A stretch of DNA of 39,920 bases from a virus, in the IMG/VR virus record IMGVR_UViG_3300049595_001759, positions 1 through 39,920 of that record; one strand, 5' to 3'. The position numbers were made by a program, and so were the translations under genes. Shown here in pieces: positions 26,499 to 34,021 of the stretch (position 1 is the first letter of the stretch; the number at the start of each line of letters is the position of its first letter). The notes under the pieces are model-generated. The model saw only the letters and a list, made by a program, of their open reading frames with translations, had not been told where the DNA came from and did not search any database.

Positions 26499-28541
26499 AT
26501 GTCTGTTTCATTTTCTTTCAAGTTGTCTGATGATTTCGTAGAGGGCTTCCGCAATAAAAAAGCACCATTTGGTTATCGTGATGCTGCTGGAAACTCTGTA
26601 GGAGAAATTACTTTTCTACGAACATATTCACGACTAAAAGAAGATGGACATAAAGAAACTTGGGTTGATGTATGCGAACGTGTTATCAACGGAATGTATT
26701 CATTACAGAAGGAACACGCTAAGAACAACCGTCTTCCTTGGTCTGACACTAAAGCAGCGGCTTCTGCTAAAGAAGCATTCGAGCGTTTGTTTGAGTTGAA
26801 GTGGTCTCCTCCAGGACGTGGTCTATGGGTTATGGGAACTCCAATTGTTAATACTCAACGCAACTCTGCTGCACTTCAAAATTGCGCATTTGTTTCAACA
26901 AAAGAAATGAGTAAGGCAGACCCATCAAAACCATTTACATTTTTAATGGAAGCATCAATGCTTGGCGTTGGTGTTGGATTTGATGACAAGGGTGCTGATA
27001 AAGAATTCCAAATCTATGAACCAGAAGGAGAAGAAACATATGTCGTCCCAGATACCAGAGAAGGTTGGGTCAAATCCCTCGAACTCATCATCAATGCTTA
27101 CCTACGACCAGATCAGAAGACTCCACTATTTGACTACTCAGAAGTCCGTCCAGAAGGCACCCCAATCAAAACCTTCGGAGGAACAGCAGCAGGACACCAA
27201 CCGTTAGAGCGTTTACACAATCACATTACTAAGTTGTTCGCAGGTCGCAAGGGAGAGAAAGTAACTCGCAGAGACATTGCTGACATTGGAAATATGATTG
27301 GCGTTTGCGTTGTATCAGGAAACGTTCGTCGTTCCGCAGAACTTCTTATTGGTCGCATTGATGACGAAGACTTTTTGAACTTGAAGAACGCAGAGATTTA
27401 TCCAGAGCGTAACTCTTATGACCCAGAAAATCCTGGCTGGGCTTGGATGTCTAACAATTCTGTAGAGGCTTACGTTGGCGCAAACCTTGACCCTATTGTT
27501 GAAGGTATTGCTCGCAACGGAGAACCTGGAGTTATTTGGCTAGATGTCTCTAGACAGTATGGACGTTTGGTTGACCCACCTAACAATAAAGATTATCGTG
27601 TAGAAGGTTATAACCCTTGCGCTGAGCAATCACTTGAGTCTTACGAAATGTGTACTCTTGTTGAAACATATCTCAACCGACACGAGTCACTGGAAGATTA
27701 CAAGCGCACTCTTAAGTTTGCTTATCTTTACGCAAAAACCGTGACACTTCTTCCTACCCACTGGGCAGAGACAAACGCAATTATGCAGCGTAACCGTCGC
27801 ATTGGAACTTCAATGTCAGGCGTAGCAAACTTTGCAGACAACCGTGGTCTTCCACTTCTTCGTGAATGGATGGACAAGGGATACGAGACAATTAAGTATT
27901 ACGACACTACTTATTCAGAATGGCTCGGAATCCGTGAATCTATCAAGACAACAACCATTAAGCCTTCTGGCACGGTTTCCATTCTTGCTGGTGAAAGTCC
28001 TGGCGTACATTGGACTCCTGGCGGTAAGTATTTTATGCGTACCATTCGCTTTGCTAATTCGGACCCTATGCTTCCCTTATTTAAGATGGCGAACTACAAA
28101 GTTGAACCAGCGTCGGAATCACCGAACACTACATCGGTTGTCTATTTTCCAATCAAGTCTGAGTCCAAGAGGGCTGAGAAGGATGTCTCAATCTACGAAA
28201 AGATGGCGTTAGCAGCATACGCACAACGCTATTGGTCAGATAACTCTGTCTCAGTAACTATCTCCTTTGACCCTGAAAAGGAAGCAAGCGCAGTCGGAAC
28301 TGTTCTCCATCTTTACGATGGTCAACTAAAAACAGTTTCATTCCTTCCATCAGGAAACTTTACATACCCACAGATGCCATACACACAAATCACTGAAGAA
28401 GAATATGAAGAAGAGGGAACTCTAAAACTCTTTCCAATTGACTTCTCAGGAGTTTATGCGGGACTTGCGGCTGATGCTATCGGTGAGGCATACTGCACTA
28501 CTGACGCTTGCGAGGTGAAACTTATTAGGGAAAACCAGTGA
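26499..28541 (+). CDS. nrdJ: Adenosylcobalamin-dependent (class II) ribonucleoside-triphosphate reductase
   Basis: A 680-residue monomer-type enzyme that reduces ribonucleotides using a thiyl radical made with adenosylcobalamin. Motifs: QNCAFVST (C129, active-site pair), FLMEASMLGVGVGFDD, NPCAEQSLE (C374 as the thiyl radical, with the Glu two on), TIKPSGTVSILAGESPGVHW (about 487), and a C-terminal CTTDAC (C666, C671) spaced like the swinging disulfide pair of Lactobacillus RTPR, which passes electrons from thioredoxin. Length fits the monomeric NrdJ. AGGGAG precedes the ATG. The stop overlaps the next gene as GTGA. Confidence 0.93.
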   Translation: MSVSFSFKLSDDFVEGFRNKKAPFGYRDAAGNSVGEITFLRTYSRLKEDGHKETWVDVCERVINGMYSLQKEHAKNNRLPWSDTKAAASAKEAFERLFELKWSPPGRGLWVMGTPIVNTQRNSAALQNCAFVSTKEMSKADPSKPFTFLMEASMLGVGVGFDDKGADKEFQIYEPEGEETYVVPDTREGWVKSLELIINAYLRPDQKTPLFDYSEVRPEGTPIKTFGGTAAGHQPLERLHNHITKLFAGRKGEKVTRRDIADIGNMIGVCVVSGNVRRSAELLIGRIDDEDFLNLKNAEIYPERNSYDPENPGWAWMSNNSVEAYVGANLDPIVEGIARNGEPGVIWLDVSRQYGRLVDPPNNKDYRVEGYNPCAEQSLESYEMCTLVETYLNRHESLEDYKRTLKFAYLYAKTVTLLPTHWAETNAIMQRNRRIGTSMSGVANFADNRGLPLLREWMDKGYETIKYYDTTYSEWLGIRESIKTTTIKPSGTVSILAGESPGVHWTPGGKYFMRTIRFANSDPMLPLFKMANYKVEPASESPNTTSVVYFPIKSESKRAEKDVSIYEKMALAAYAQRYWSDNSVSVTISFDPEKEASAVGTVLHLYDGQLKTVSFLPSGNFTYPQMPYTQITEEEYEEEGTLKLFPIDFSGVYAGLAADAIGEAYCTTDACEVKLIRENQ

Positions 28542-28990
28542 AGAATAAACTAATACTGTCTTTTTTAATTATTAGTTTTACTTACATTGGTTTGTCTTTT
28601 TTAAGTAAGCCCGACAGTAATTGCGTGAACTTGTATGTTGATTTTGGTTCTCTCAATGCTGAAACAAAAGTAGAAAAATGTATAGATATTTCTGCTGAAA
28701 CAAACGCGTTAGAATTGCTAAAAATCTCTGGCTATATAACAGAAGGCACACAAAAATATGGTGATGCTGTTATTTGTAGACTTAATGGTCTTCCAGATAA
28801 ATCTGTAGAGACTTGCGAAGTTATGCCACCAGAAGATGCCTACTGGGCTGTCATAGTAAAAGAAAAGAAACTACTTCCATTTTTTAACGAGTGGGGCTGG
28901 GCTCAAACAGGAATCAACGAAATTTCTTTATCTGAAGGCGACTCTTTAGGTTTAGTATTTTCTACAAATGGAGACCTACAATGGCCTTGA
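28538..28990 (+). CDS. Secreted DUF4430 / transcobalamin-C-terminal-like protein
   Basis: A 150-residue protein: a hydrophobic N-terminus (LILSFLIISFTYIGLSFL) as signal or anchor, then a domain with VNLYVDFGSL, SAETNALELLKISGY, CRLNGLPDKSVETCEVM, YWAVIVKEKK, NEWGWAQTGINEISLSEGDS and GLVFSTNGDLQWP. This is the pattern of the DUF4430 domain, which is related to the cobalamin-binding C-terminal domain of transcobalamin and intrinsic factor. GTG overlaps the nrdJ stop. By position and fold it may capture B12 at the surface; binding is an inference. Confidence 0.75.
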   Translation: MKNKLILSFLIISFTYIGLSFLSKPDSNCVNLYVDFGSLNAETKVEKCIDISAETNALELLKISGYITEGTQKYGDAVICRLNGLPDKSVETCEVMPPEDAYWAVIVKEKKLLPFFNEWGWAQTGINEISLSEGDSLGLVFSTNGDLQWP

Positions 28991-29112
28991 TGTTAAAAAC
29001 TAAAAGCAAGACTTCTGCTGAAATTATTCTTCAACTATCAATAACTTTGATTACTATGTATGTAGCCAACAAAATTACTGTAGATATTTGGCGCTCAATG
29101 ACAGGACACTGA
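28981..29112 (+). CDS. Small membrane protein of the cobalamin cassette
   Basis: A 43-residue protein with GGAG seven bases before its ATG, overlapping both neighbours. One helix (about 14-30, EIILQLSITLITMYVAN) is followed by a short polar tail. It is squeezed between the DUF4430 protein and the adenosyltransferase in three overlapping frames, so it probably belongs to the same function, such as a membrane partner; this is speculative. Confidence 0.6.
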   Translation: MALMLKTKSKTSAEIILQLSITLITMYVANKITVDIWRSMTGH

Positions 29113-29675
29113 TGGTCCACCTAACTCGAATTTATACAAAGACTGGCGATGACGGAACTACATCTCTAGGGGATATGAGTCGCACCTCAAAGAATGATCC
29201 TAGGCTAGAAGCCTTTGCCACAGTCGATGAGGCAAATTCTTATATTGGTGTATTGCTTTTAGATATAACAGATGAAGAAATAGAAAAACTATTGTTGATT
29301 GTTCAGAACAATATGTTTGATGTGGGGGCAGATTTATGCACTCCAGTTGTAGATAATCCAGAAGTAAAACCTCTTAGAGTTACCGAAGAACAAATTGCTT
29401 ACCTTGAGCAGCAAATAGATAAATACAATTCAAACTTGGAACCTCTTCATTCTTTTGTTTTACCTTCTGGCTCCCCTGCTTCCTCCCACCTTCATGTAGC
29501 AAGAACTATTGTTCGTCGAGCAGAAAGGCGTACATGGGGGGCTATAAGTAGTTTTGGAGAAGGGGTAAATCCTTTGACAGCAAAATACCTAAACAGGTTA
29601 TCTGACCTTCTCTTTGTTCTAGCCAGATATGAAAATAGAGAAAGTGGAGACCAATTATGGCTTCCAGGAAATTGA
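29112..29675 (+). CDS. pduO: PduO-type ATP:cob(I)alamin adenosyltransferase
   Basis: A 187-residue protein that would make adenosylcobalamin from cob(I)alamin and ATP. It has the ATP-binding N-terminus LTRIYTKTGDDGTTSLGDMS, then RLEAFATVDEANSYIGVLL, FVLPSGSPASSHLHVARTIV with RRAERR, and LNRLSDLLFVLARYENR, all signatures of PduO/MMAB. The length is normal for the stand-alone domain. The ATG at 29112 overlaps the previous stop (TGATG). A host-like metabolic enzyme next to a B12-dependent reductase gives it an obvious client. Confidence 0.92.
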   Translation: MVHLTRIYTKTGDDGTTSLGDMSRTSKNDPRLEAFATVDEANSYIGVLLLDITDEEIEKLLLIVQNNMFDVGADLCTPVVDNPEVKPLRVTEEQIAYLEQQIDKYNSNLEPLHSFVLPSGSPASSHLHVARTIVRRAERRTWGAISSFGEGVNPLTAKYLNRLSDLLFVLARYENRESGDQLWLPGN

Positions 29676-29684
29676 CTCTAACCC

Positions 29685-29693
29685 TGTTATACT
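29685..29693 (+). promoter_or_regulatory. Extended -10 promoter before the AdoMet decarboxylase-like gene
   Basis: TGTTATACT is an extended -10 (TG-n-TATACT) with a poor -35. It begins at the end of pduO and would give a leader of about 25 bases. Confidence 0.5.
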
Positions 29694-29724
29694 AAACTCA
29701 GACAAAACAAAGAGAGGCGGTACG

Positions 29725-30108
29725 ATGAGTATTGAGCATAAGCACATTCTTATCAATGCAAAAATCAATGACCCGTTAGAGACTTTTGATGATGCTATCA
29801 ATTTCCTAGAGGATTTAGTTGACAGAGTTGGTATGAAGATTTTGATGGGACCACACGCTACCTATGTAGACACCCCAGGAAACAAAGGCGTTACAGCGAT
29901 TGTTGGAATTGAGACCAGCCATATTGCTTTTCATATCTGGGATGAGGAAATGCCAGCAAGGCTTCAGTTCGACCTCTACACCTGCGGCTCATTGGATAAA
30001 GACATCGTGATTGAGGCAGTTAAAGAGCGCTTCCAAGTCGTCAGTGCGGACTATAGAATCTATGACAGAGAGCACGGTTTCGTTCTTCTAGAAGAAGGAA
30101 CTATCTAA
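29725..30108 (+). CDS. S-adenosylmethionine decarboxylase-like protein (SpeD/SpeH type)
   Basis: A 127-residue protein starting at ATG 29725. Characteristic parts are HKHILINAKI, GPHATYVDTPGNKGVTAIVG, SHIAFHIWDE (the Ser would be the cleavage and pyruvoyl residue) and LQFDLYTCG (the conserved Cys). The residue before the Ser is Thr, not the usual Glu, so self-processing may differ. The product, decarboxylated AdoMet, feeds polyamine synthesis, or the protein may serve another AdoMet use in the phage. No spermidine synthase is seen. Confidence 0.78.
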   Translation: MSIEHKHILINAKINDPLETFDDAINFLEDLVDRVGMKILMGPHATYVDTPGNKGVTAIVGIETSHIAFHIWDEEMPARLQFDLYTCGSLDKDIVIEAVKERFQVVSADYRIYDREHGFVLLEEGTI

Positions 30109-30170
30109 AACCTCCAAATCACGCTTCTTTTCCGCCTATAAAATAGAACTCTCGGTGGAAGGAAGCGTTG

Positions 30171-30407
30171 ATGCTTAAGGCGAAATTTATTGTAGGTGCT
30201 GCTTTGTGCACCCTGTTACTGACCAGTTGTGGGTATCAAGGTCAATATCGCTACCAATGTCAAGACCCAGTAAATTGGGAAACACCAGAATGTAAGCCTC
30301 CAGTCTGCTCTGTTGCTGGAACTTGTCCAGTAGACTTAGTTGGCAAGGATATTTTTGAAGGAACTACCGAGACACAGACGACACCAGAAGGCGGAACAAA
30401 TGAGTAG
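30171..30407 (+). CDS. Small lipoprotein
   Basis: A 78-residue precursor with a lipobox (LLLTSC, Cys about 20) after a hydrophobic core, then a short Cys-containing exterior (CQDPVNWETPECKPPVC, then SVAGTCP) that could form disulfides, and a Thr/Glu tail. GGAAGG precedes the ATG at 30171. It is followed in overlap by membrane genes and the endolysin, so an envelope-spanning lysis or exclusion role is possible. Confidence 0.7.
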   Translation: MLKAKFIVGAALCTLLLTSCGYQGQYRYQCQDPVNWETPECKPPVCSVAGTCPVDLVGKDIFEGTTETQTTPEGGTNE

Positions 30408-30807
30408 AACTAAATACACTGGAGCAGAATTAGATGCTCGACTAAAATTTACCCTTGGAATTATCCTTGGGCTAATCTTGCTATTCACAGCAATAGGAAT
30501 TTTATATGGTCTTCTTTTTGTATCTCAGCCAATCAATGCTCAGTCAGAAAATGACAAAATGTTCTTCAACGTCTTAGGTTCAATTGCAACATTTATTACA
30601 GGAACTCTTGCAGGTATTCTTATTGGCAACTCTGGTGCTAAAGACATTATGCAAGCACAGATGGATAACAAGAAAATTGATGCCGAGAACACTATGGCAG
30701 ACAAAAAATTAGAAGCAGAGATTGATGCAACAGCAGCACGTTTGGCAGCAAAGCCAGATGGCGCAACTCCAGAACCACAACCAGTTGATGAAGACTGGGA
30801 TAAGTAG
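30400..30807 (+). CDS. Two-span membrane protein, holin candidate
   Basis: A 135-residue protein from ATG 30400, overlapping the lipoprotein end by 8 bases. Two hydrophobic helices (about 17-40, FTLGIILGLILLFTAIGILY; about 58-77, VLGSIATFITGTLAGILIG) are followed by a charged coiled coil (AKDIMQAQMDNKKIDAENTM...) and a Pro/acidic tail. It lies upstream of the CHAP endolysin, supporting but not proving a holin role. Confidence 0.6.
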   Translation: MSRTKYTGAELDARLKFTLGIILGLILLFTAIGILYGLLFVSQPINAQSENDKMFFNVLGSIATFITGTLAGILIGNSGAKDIMQAQMDNKKIDAENTMADKKLEAEIDATAARLAAKPDGATPEPQPVDEDWDK

Positions 30808-30980
30808 TGGAACCATTATTAGTCTATCTAGGTATGGCCATAGCAATTTCTGTTGTGACCATACGAGAAGACCGTCTACAAAAAAAGATAGCCGATGGAT
30901 TTAATCCTAACGCAAAAGATAATGACAAAGATGGTTTAGTCCAAGAAGGTACTAAGTGGGAACGAAAGGTTAAAAGATAA
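30807..30980 (+). CDS. Small membrane-anchored protein with EF-hand-like loop
   Basis: A 57-residue protein with GTG start overlapping the previous stop by one base. An N-terminal helix (about 3-18) is followed by NPNAKDNDKDGLVQEGTKWE, a calcium-loop-like DxDxDG motif with the VQEGTKWER tail that I recall from actinophage proteins near lysis or structural genes. Confidence 0.6.
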   Translation: MEPLLVYLGMAIAISVVTIREDRLQKKIADGFNPNAKDNDKDGLVQEGTKWERKVKR

Positions 30981-31675
30981 TGGCTGATAAAAATGGAGAC
31001 GGAATTGTTTATCATCGCTCAGATTGTGGCGACGATTATGTAAGAATGTATGGCGGAGGTGGAGACTGCTCTGGTTCAGCCTGTGGTACTTGGGGGCTCA
31101 CCTCTGAAGCAATTAAATACATACACGACCATCCTGAAATAAATCACAGAGCCGAAGACATCTGGGCTATGGAATTTGCACCAATAATTGAACCAATAAT
31201 TAATAAAATTGAAGACGGCTATGAAAAAGTAGAAGCGGGTGTAATTGATGCTTACCACTGGGCGGATGCAAACGCTTGTAACATCGGAGTCACTGCGGCA
31301 ATTACAGCAGCATTTGTAGCAGCCTTTGAACCAGTACAACCTGAAGGTGCAGCAGCGTCAACTGCTCTATCACTTATGGCAGACCCAATTCTTTATACCG
31401 TAGACAAAGCAGAAAAGGCAGCGGTAGTAATGGAAATGACTAAAATCCTGACAGATTTACTTCTAGAAGTGCCATTTGTTAGTGACAGTATTGACCACAC
31501 ACTGTTGACCAACATAATCTCAAATTGTTTGGGTGAGAGCATAAAGAAACCAGAACTATGGGCAACACCAGCAGGTGTTGGTATTGCACTTGGAGCAGCA
31601 TTTGCACCTGTTCTTGCAGATTTAATTTGCACAAAGACTTGCCCTGAAGGATTTACGAAAGCGTTTGCAGGATAG
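30980..31675 (+). CDS. Phage protein with EF-hand-like N-terminus and hydrophobic segments
   Basis: A 231-residue protein. The start MADKNGDGIVYHRSDCGDDY echoes the calcium-loop motif of the previous gene; a Gly/Cys-rich part (GGGGDCSGSACGTWG) follows. From about 90 there are alanine-rich hydrophobic helices (VTAAITAAFVAAFEPVQPEG; PAGVGIALGAAFAPVLADLI). It overlaps both neighbours by one base. Possibly a membrane-active lysis or minor structural protein; no family recognised. Confidence 0.55.
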   Translation: MADKNGDGIVYHRSDCGDDYVRMYGGGGDCSGSACGTWGLTSEAIKYIHDHPEINHRAEDIWAMEFAPIIEPIINKIEDGYEKVEAGVIDAYHWADANACNIGVTAAITAAFVAAFEPVQPEGAAASTALSLMADPILYTVDKAEKAAVVMEMTKILTDLLLEVPFVSDSIDHTLLTNIISNCLGESIKKPELWATPAGVGIALGAAFAPVLADLICTKTCPEGFTKAFAG

Positions 31676-31836
31676 TGAACCACGACCACCCTACAATAAC
31701 AGCAGGGTCTCCTATTACTGAGATGGAGGCCATGTGGGTTCTTATGGCAGTTATGTTTGCTTGGAACTTTGTTATGGCATACCAACACTACAGACTAAAG
31801 AAAAAAGCAGAATGCTCTTGTAAGGAGAAAAAATAA
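31675..31836 (+). CDS. Small single-span membrane protein before the endolysin
   Basis: A 53-residue protein with GTG start. One helix (about 17-36, MEAMWVLMAVMFAWNFVMAY) is followed by a basic tail with CSC. It overlaps the endolysin start by one base (TAATG), a typical place for a holin or holin accessory. Confidence 0.6.
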   Translation: MNHDHPTITAGSPITEMEAMWVLMAVMFAWNFVMAYQHYRLKKKAECSCKEKK

Positions 31837-32405
31837 TGGCAGACCAAGGAACAGCAGCCCGTCTTATTGAAGTTGCTACAGCAGAAGTTGGCGTTATCGA
31901 AGGTCCAAAAGATAACGAAACAAAGTATGGTGCCTACACTAAGGCTAACTTCCAACCATGGTGCGGAAGTTTCGTTAACTGGTGCGGAAACGAAGCGGGC
32001 GTAAAAATCCCTAACACTGTCTACACTCCATCAGGAGCGCAAGCATTTAAGAAGGCTGGCTCTTGGGTTGATGGAGATATTGCAGATCCAGAACCAGGAG
32101 ATATCGCCTATTTCGACTTCCCTTCAGATGGCGTCGATAGAATTTCTCACGTTGGAATTGTTGTAAAAGATAATGAAGATGGAACCGTTTGGTGTATTGA
32201 AGGAAATACTTCTTCAAAGAAAAAAGGAAGTCAGCGAAATGGCGGAGAAGTTTGTAAACAACTTCGTGCTTTCAAGAAAAATAAAGCAGGACTTCAAATT
32301 TCAATTGTTGGATTTGGACGCCCTAAGTTCGGTAAAGCAGCCTCTTCTTCTCCAGCACCTAAATCAGCAGCAAAATCAGATAAGTGCCCAACCTGCGGTA
32401 AGTAG
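31836..32405 (+). CDS. CHAP-domain endolysin
   Basis: A 189-residue cysteine amidase or peptidase of peptidoglycan. The N-terminal half has ARLIEVATAEVGVIEGPKDN, the catalytic Cys in PWCGSFVNWCG (about 47), DPEPGDIAYFDF and the catalytic His in RISHVGIVVKD (about 107), then NTSSKKKGSQRNGG as in phage CHAP endolysins. The C-terminus is an Ala/Ser/Pro linker ending in KCPTCGK, a half zinc knuckle. AAGGAGAAA precedes the ATG. Confidence 0.85.
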   Translation: MADQGTAARLIEVATAEVGVIEGPKDNETKYGAYTKANFQPWCGSFVNWCGNEAGVKIPNTVYTPSGAQAFKKAGSWVDGDIADPEPGDIAYFDFPSDGVDRISHVGIVVKDNEDGTVWCIEGNTSSKKKGSQRNGGEVCKQLRAFKKNKAGLQISIVGFGRPKFGKAASSSPAPKSAAKSDKCPTCGK

Positions 32406-32422
32406 TAGGAAATAAACAACCT

Positions 32423-32830
32423 ATGTACGAGTATCGAGTAAAAAAGGTTACTGGCGTTGTCGATGGCGACACCATTGATGTTGATATTGATTTAGGTTTC
32501 AACATAGCCTACTCACAACGAGTCCGTCTTGCTGGTATTGATACTCCAGAGTCCCGTACCACTAATAAGATGGAAAAAGTTCTTGGTCTTGAAGTAAAGC
32601 AAAGACTAAAGGACATTCTTACTAAAGCATCTGTTGTAGTTATTCGTACTCAAAAACCAGACTCCACTGAGAAATATGGCCGTGTGCTTGGCTGGCTCTA
32701 TGTTGATGGAGCAGAGCAATCCGTCAATGATGCACTCATTGCCGATGGATACGCTTGGGGCTATATGGGAGAGACCAAAGTAAAAGATTTTGCAGCACTA
32801 GAGGCTAAGCGTAAACAATCAGGTAAATGA
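32423..32830 (+). CDS. Staphylococcal nuclease-like (thermonuclease) protein
   Basis: A 135-residue protein with the SNase fold's motifs: VVDGDTIDVDIDLGF (metal Asp), RVRLAGIDTPESR (Arg, and Asp/Glu of the active site), EKYGRVLGWLYVDG (second Arg) and VNDALIADGYAW. It would cleave DNA or RNA with calcium. No signal peptide, so it acts inside the cell, perhaps on host DNA or RNA for nucleotide recycling. The end overlaps the thioredoxin start (ATGA). Confidence 0.85.
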   Translation: MYEYRVKKVTGVVDGDTIDVDIDLGFNIAYSQRVRLAGIDTPESRTTNKMEKVLGLEVKQRLKDILTKASVVVIRTQKPDSTEKYGRVLGWLYVDGAEQSVNDALIADGYAWGYMGETKVKDFAALEAKRKQSGK

Positions 32831-33141
32831 AAAATATAACTTCTCACGATTTTGCTGAAGAAGTTTTATTATCTGAACTTCCAGTCGTTGTTGATTTCTG
32901 GGCAGAATGGTGCGGACCTTGTCGTATGGTCGCTCCAATACTAGAAGAGTTGTCTGTAGAAAATACCGAAAGATTCAAGGTTGTCAAAGTAAACTCAGAT
33001 GATAACTCTGGGCTAGCAGCACACTACTCAATCCGCTCAATCCCTACTATTCTTATCCTCAAGGGTGGGGAAGTAGTGAAGACTATTATTGGCGCTAAAC
33101 CAAAGGCAGCCCTCCTCAAAGAGATAGAGGAAGTTCTATGA
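32827..33141 (+). CDS. trxA: Thioredoxin
   Basis: A 104-residue protein with the active site WAEWCGPCRM (about 26-35), a cis-proline region SIRSIPTILILKGGEV and the usual fold length. Thioredoxin can recharge class II ribonucleotide reductase through its C-terminal cysteine pair, so it fits the nrdJ cassette 4 kb upstream. Confidence 0.92.
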   Translation: MKNITSHDFAEEVLLSELPVVVDFWAEWCGPCRMVAPILEELSVENTERFKVVKVNSDDNSGLAAHYSIRSIPTILILKGGEVVKTIIGAKPKAALLKEIEEVL

Positions 33142-33230
33142 ATAGTGATATGACTTTTATGTTTATGGGTTTTGGCAGTATGGCTGCTGGAATGATTGTT
33201 ATGTATATCTGGATGAAATACGGAAAATAA
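33138..33230 (+). CDS. Thirty-residue membrane peptide
   Basis: A 30-residue, Met-rich hydrophobic peptide (MNSDMTFMFMGFGSMAAGMI, then VMYIWMKYGK) whose ATG overlaps the thioredoxin stop (ATGA). One span with a basic end. Function unknown. Confidence 0.55.
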   Translation: MNSDMTFMFMGFGSMAAGMIVMYIWMKYGK

Positions 33231-33234
33231 ACTA

Positions 33235-33414
33235 ATGGCAACATACGAATACATATGCGACAAAGGACACGAGCAAATACAACAAAGGTCAATGACCGAA
33301 GAGCAAACAGTCTTCACTTGCTGTGCCCCTATGTGTGAGGCTGAACTTAAACGAATCTGGGATAAGCCAGCAGTGTCTTTCAAAGGGCGTGGTTTTTACT
33401 CAACAGGAGGCTAG
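33235..33414 (+). CDS. FmdB-like zinc-ribbon protein
   Basis: A 59-residue protein starting MATYEYICDKGHEQIQQRSM and ending KPAVSFKGRGFYSTGG, both ends characteristic of the FmdB/CxxC zinc-ribbon family. The cysteine set is altered: a single Cys8 with His12, then CCAPMC (29-34), so the first knuckle is CxxxH-like. Function of the family is uncertain (regulatory). Confidence 0.8.
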   Translation: MATYEYICDKGHEQIQQRSMTEEQTVFTCCAPMCEAELKRIWDKPAVSFKGRGFYSTGG

Positions 33415-33419
33415 TCTGT

Positions 33420-33425
33420 TATTAT
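33420..33425 (+). promoter_or_regulatory. -10 box for a leaderless message
   Basis: TATTAT followed by six bases and the ATG at 33432; no ribosome site is present. Confidence 0.5.
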
Positions 33426-33431
33426 TGAGTT

Positions 33432-33608
33432 ATGCCAACAGTAACTAAACCAACTACAAAAGAACTGCAAACAAATGATAATGTTGCAGGATATGTCTGT
33501 TCAATATGTAGTCTTAAGTATAGATTTTTAGAAACAAAAAAACGTTGTGAAACTTGGCATGAATTAAATGAGTCTAGACAGACTCTAAACGCTTCTGAGC
33601 CCGAATAG
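33432..33608 (+). CDS. Small zinc-finger-like protein
   Basis: A 58-residue protein with CSIC at 23-26 and C39 with H43 (CETWHEL), a C2HC finger as found in small actinophage proteins. Its 3' end overlaps, antisense, the basic protein gene at 33574-33735. Confidence 0.6.
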   Translation: MPTVTKPTTKELQTNDNVAGYVCSICSLKYRFLETKKRCETWHELNESRQTLNASEPE

Positions 33609-33735
33609 CCAATTTCTCTGGTGAATAACCACCAATAGTTTTACCAGTTTTCTTAGCAGTCTTGGGGTTTTTCTTTGGAGCCTTCCCATTTTTACGATTG
33701 GGATTAGGACCAGTTCCACCTTTACCTCTTGCCAT
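33574..33735 (-). CDS. Very basic small protein
   Basis: A 53-residue protein (MARGKGGTGPNPNRKNGKAP...) rich in Lys, Gly and Pro with KKTGKTIGGYSPEKLAIRAQ at the end; a likely nucleic-acid binder. It converges on, and overlaps by 35 bases, the gene at 33432-33608. The codons and a continuous frame support it; ribosome site is weak. Confidence 0.5.
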   Translation of the reverse strand: MARGKGGTGPNPNRKNGKAPKKNPKTAKKTGKTIGGYSPEKLAIRAQKRLESV

Positions 33736-33740
33736 AAAAC

Positions 33741-33959
33741 TTATTTTACTTTCTTGCCAAACTTAGCCCATGCTCTTTCGTGAAGAAAGAACCCAACCAT
33801 TTCACAACCAGTGTAAATTAAAGCAAACGCTCCAGCGTATTCCCAATGTGCTTCTCCTGTAATTGCTTTTTCAAAAAAATAAACTAGTGTTCCAACAAAC
33901 CCAATGTGAACTACTGGCCATGTAATTGATTTTAGACCACTTCTTTTTTTGCTGTCCAT
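33741..33959 (-). CDS. DUF2061-like membrane protein
   Basis: A 72-residue protein: RSGLKSITWPVVHIGFVGTL, EKAITGEAHWEYAGAFALIY and CEMVGFFLHERAWAKFG match the DUF2061 pattern (S-x-T-W, then Glu and HERxW). Two spans. AAGGAGAAA precedes the ATG; a TATACT -10 lies upstream on the minus strand. Confidence 0.75.
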   Translation of the reverse strand: MDSKKRSGLKSITWPVVHIGFVGTLVYFFEKAITGEAHWEYAGAFALIYTGCEMVGFFLHERAWAKFGKKVK

Positions 33960-33987
33960 AATACTTTCTCCTTCTAGGCGAGTTCTA

Positions 33988-34015
33988 TTGTCTATTAGTA
34001 TAATTCAACTATAAT
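33988..34015 (+). promoter_or_regulatory. Promoter of a leaderless methyltransferase message
   Basis: TTGTCT (33988-33993), 16 bp spacer, TATAAT (34010-34015), then six bases to the ATG at 34022. A divergent promoter for 33741-33959 overlaps it. Confidence 0.75.
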
Positions 34016-34021
34016 CACTAT

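Noticed and set aside
26962-28212. Alternative-frame ORFs inside nrdJ
   Set aside because: They lie wholly within a well-supported coding gene and show no motifs or ribosome sites.
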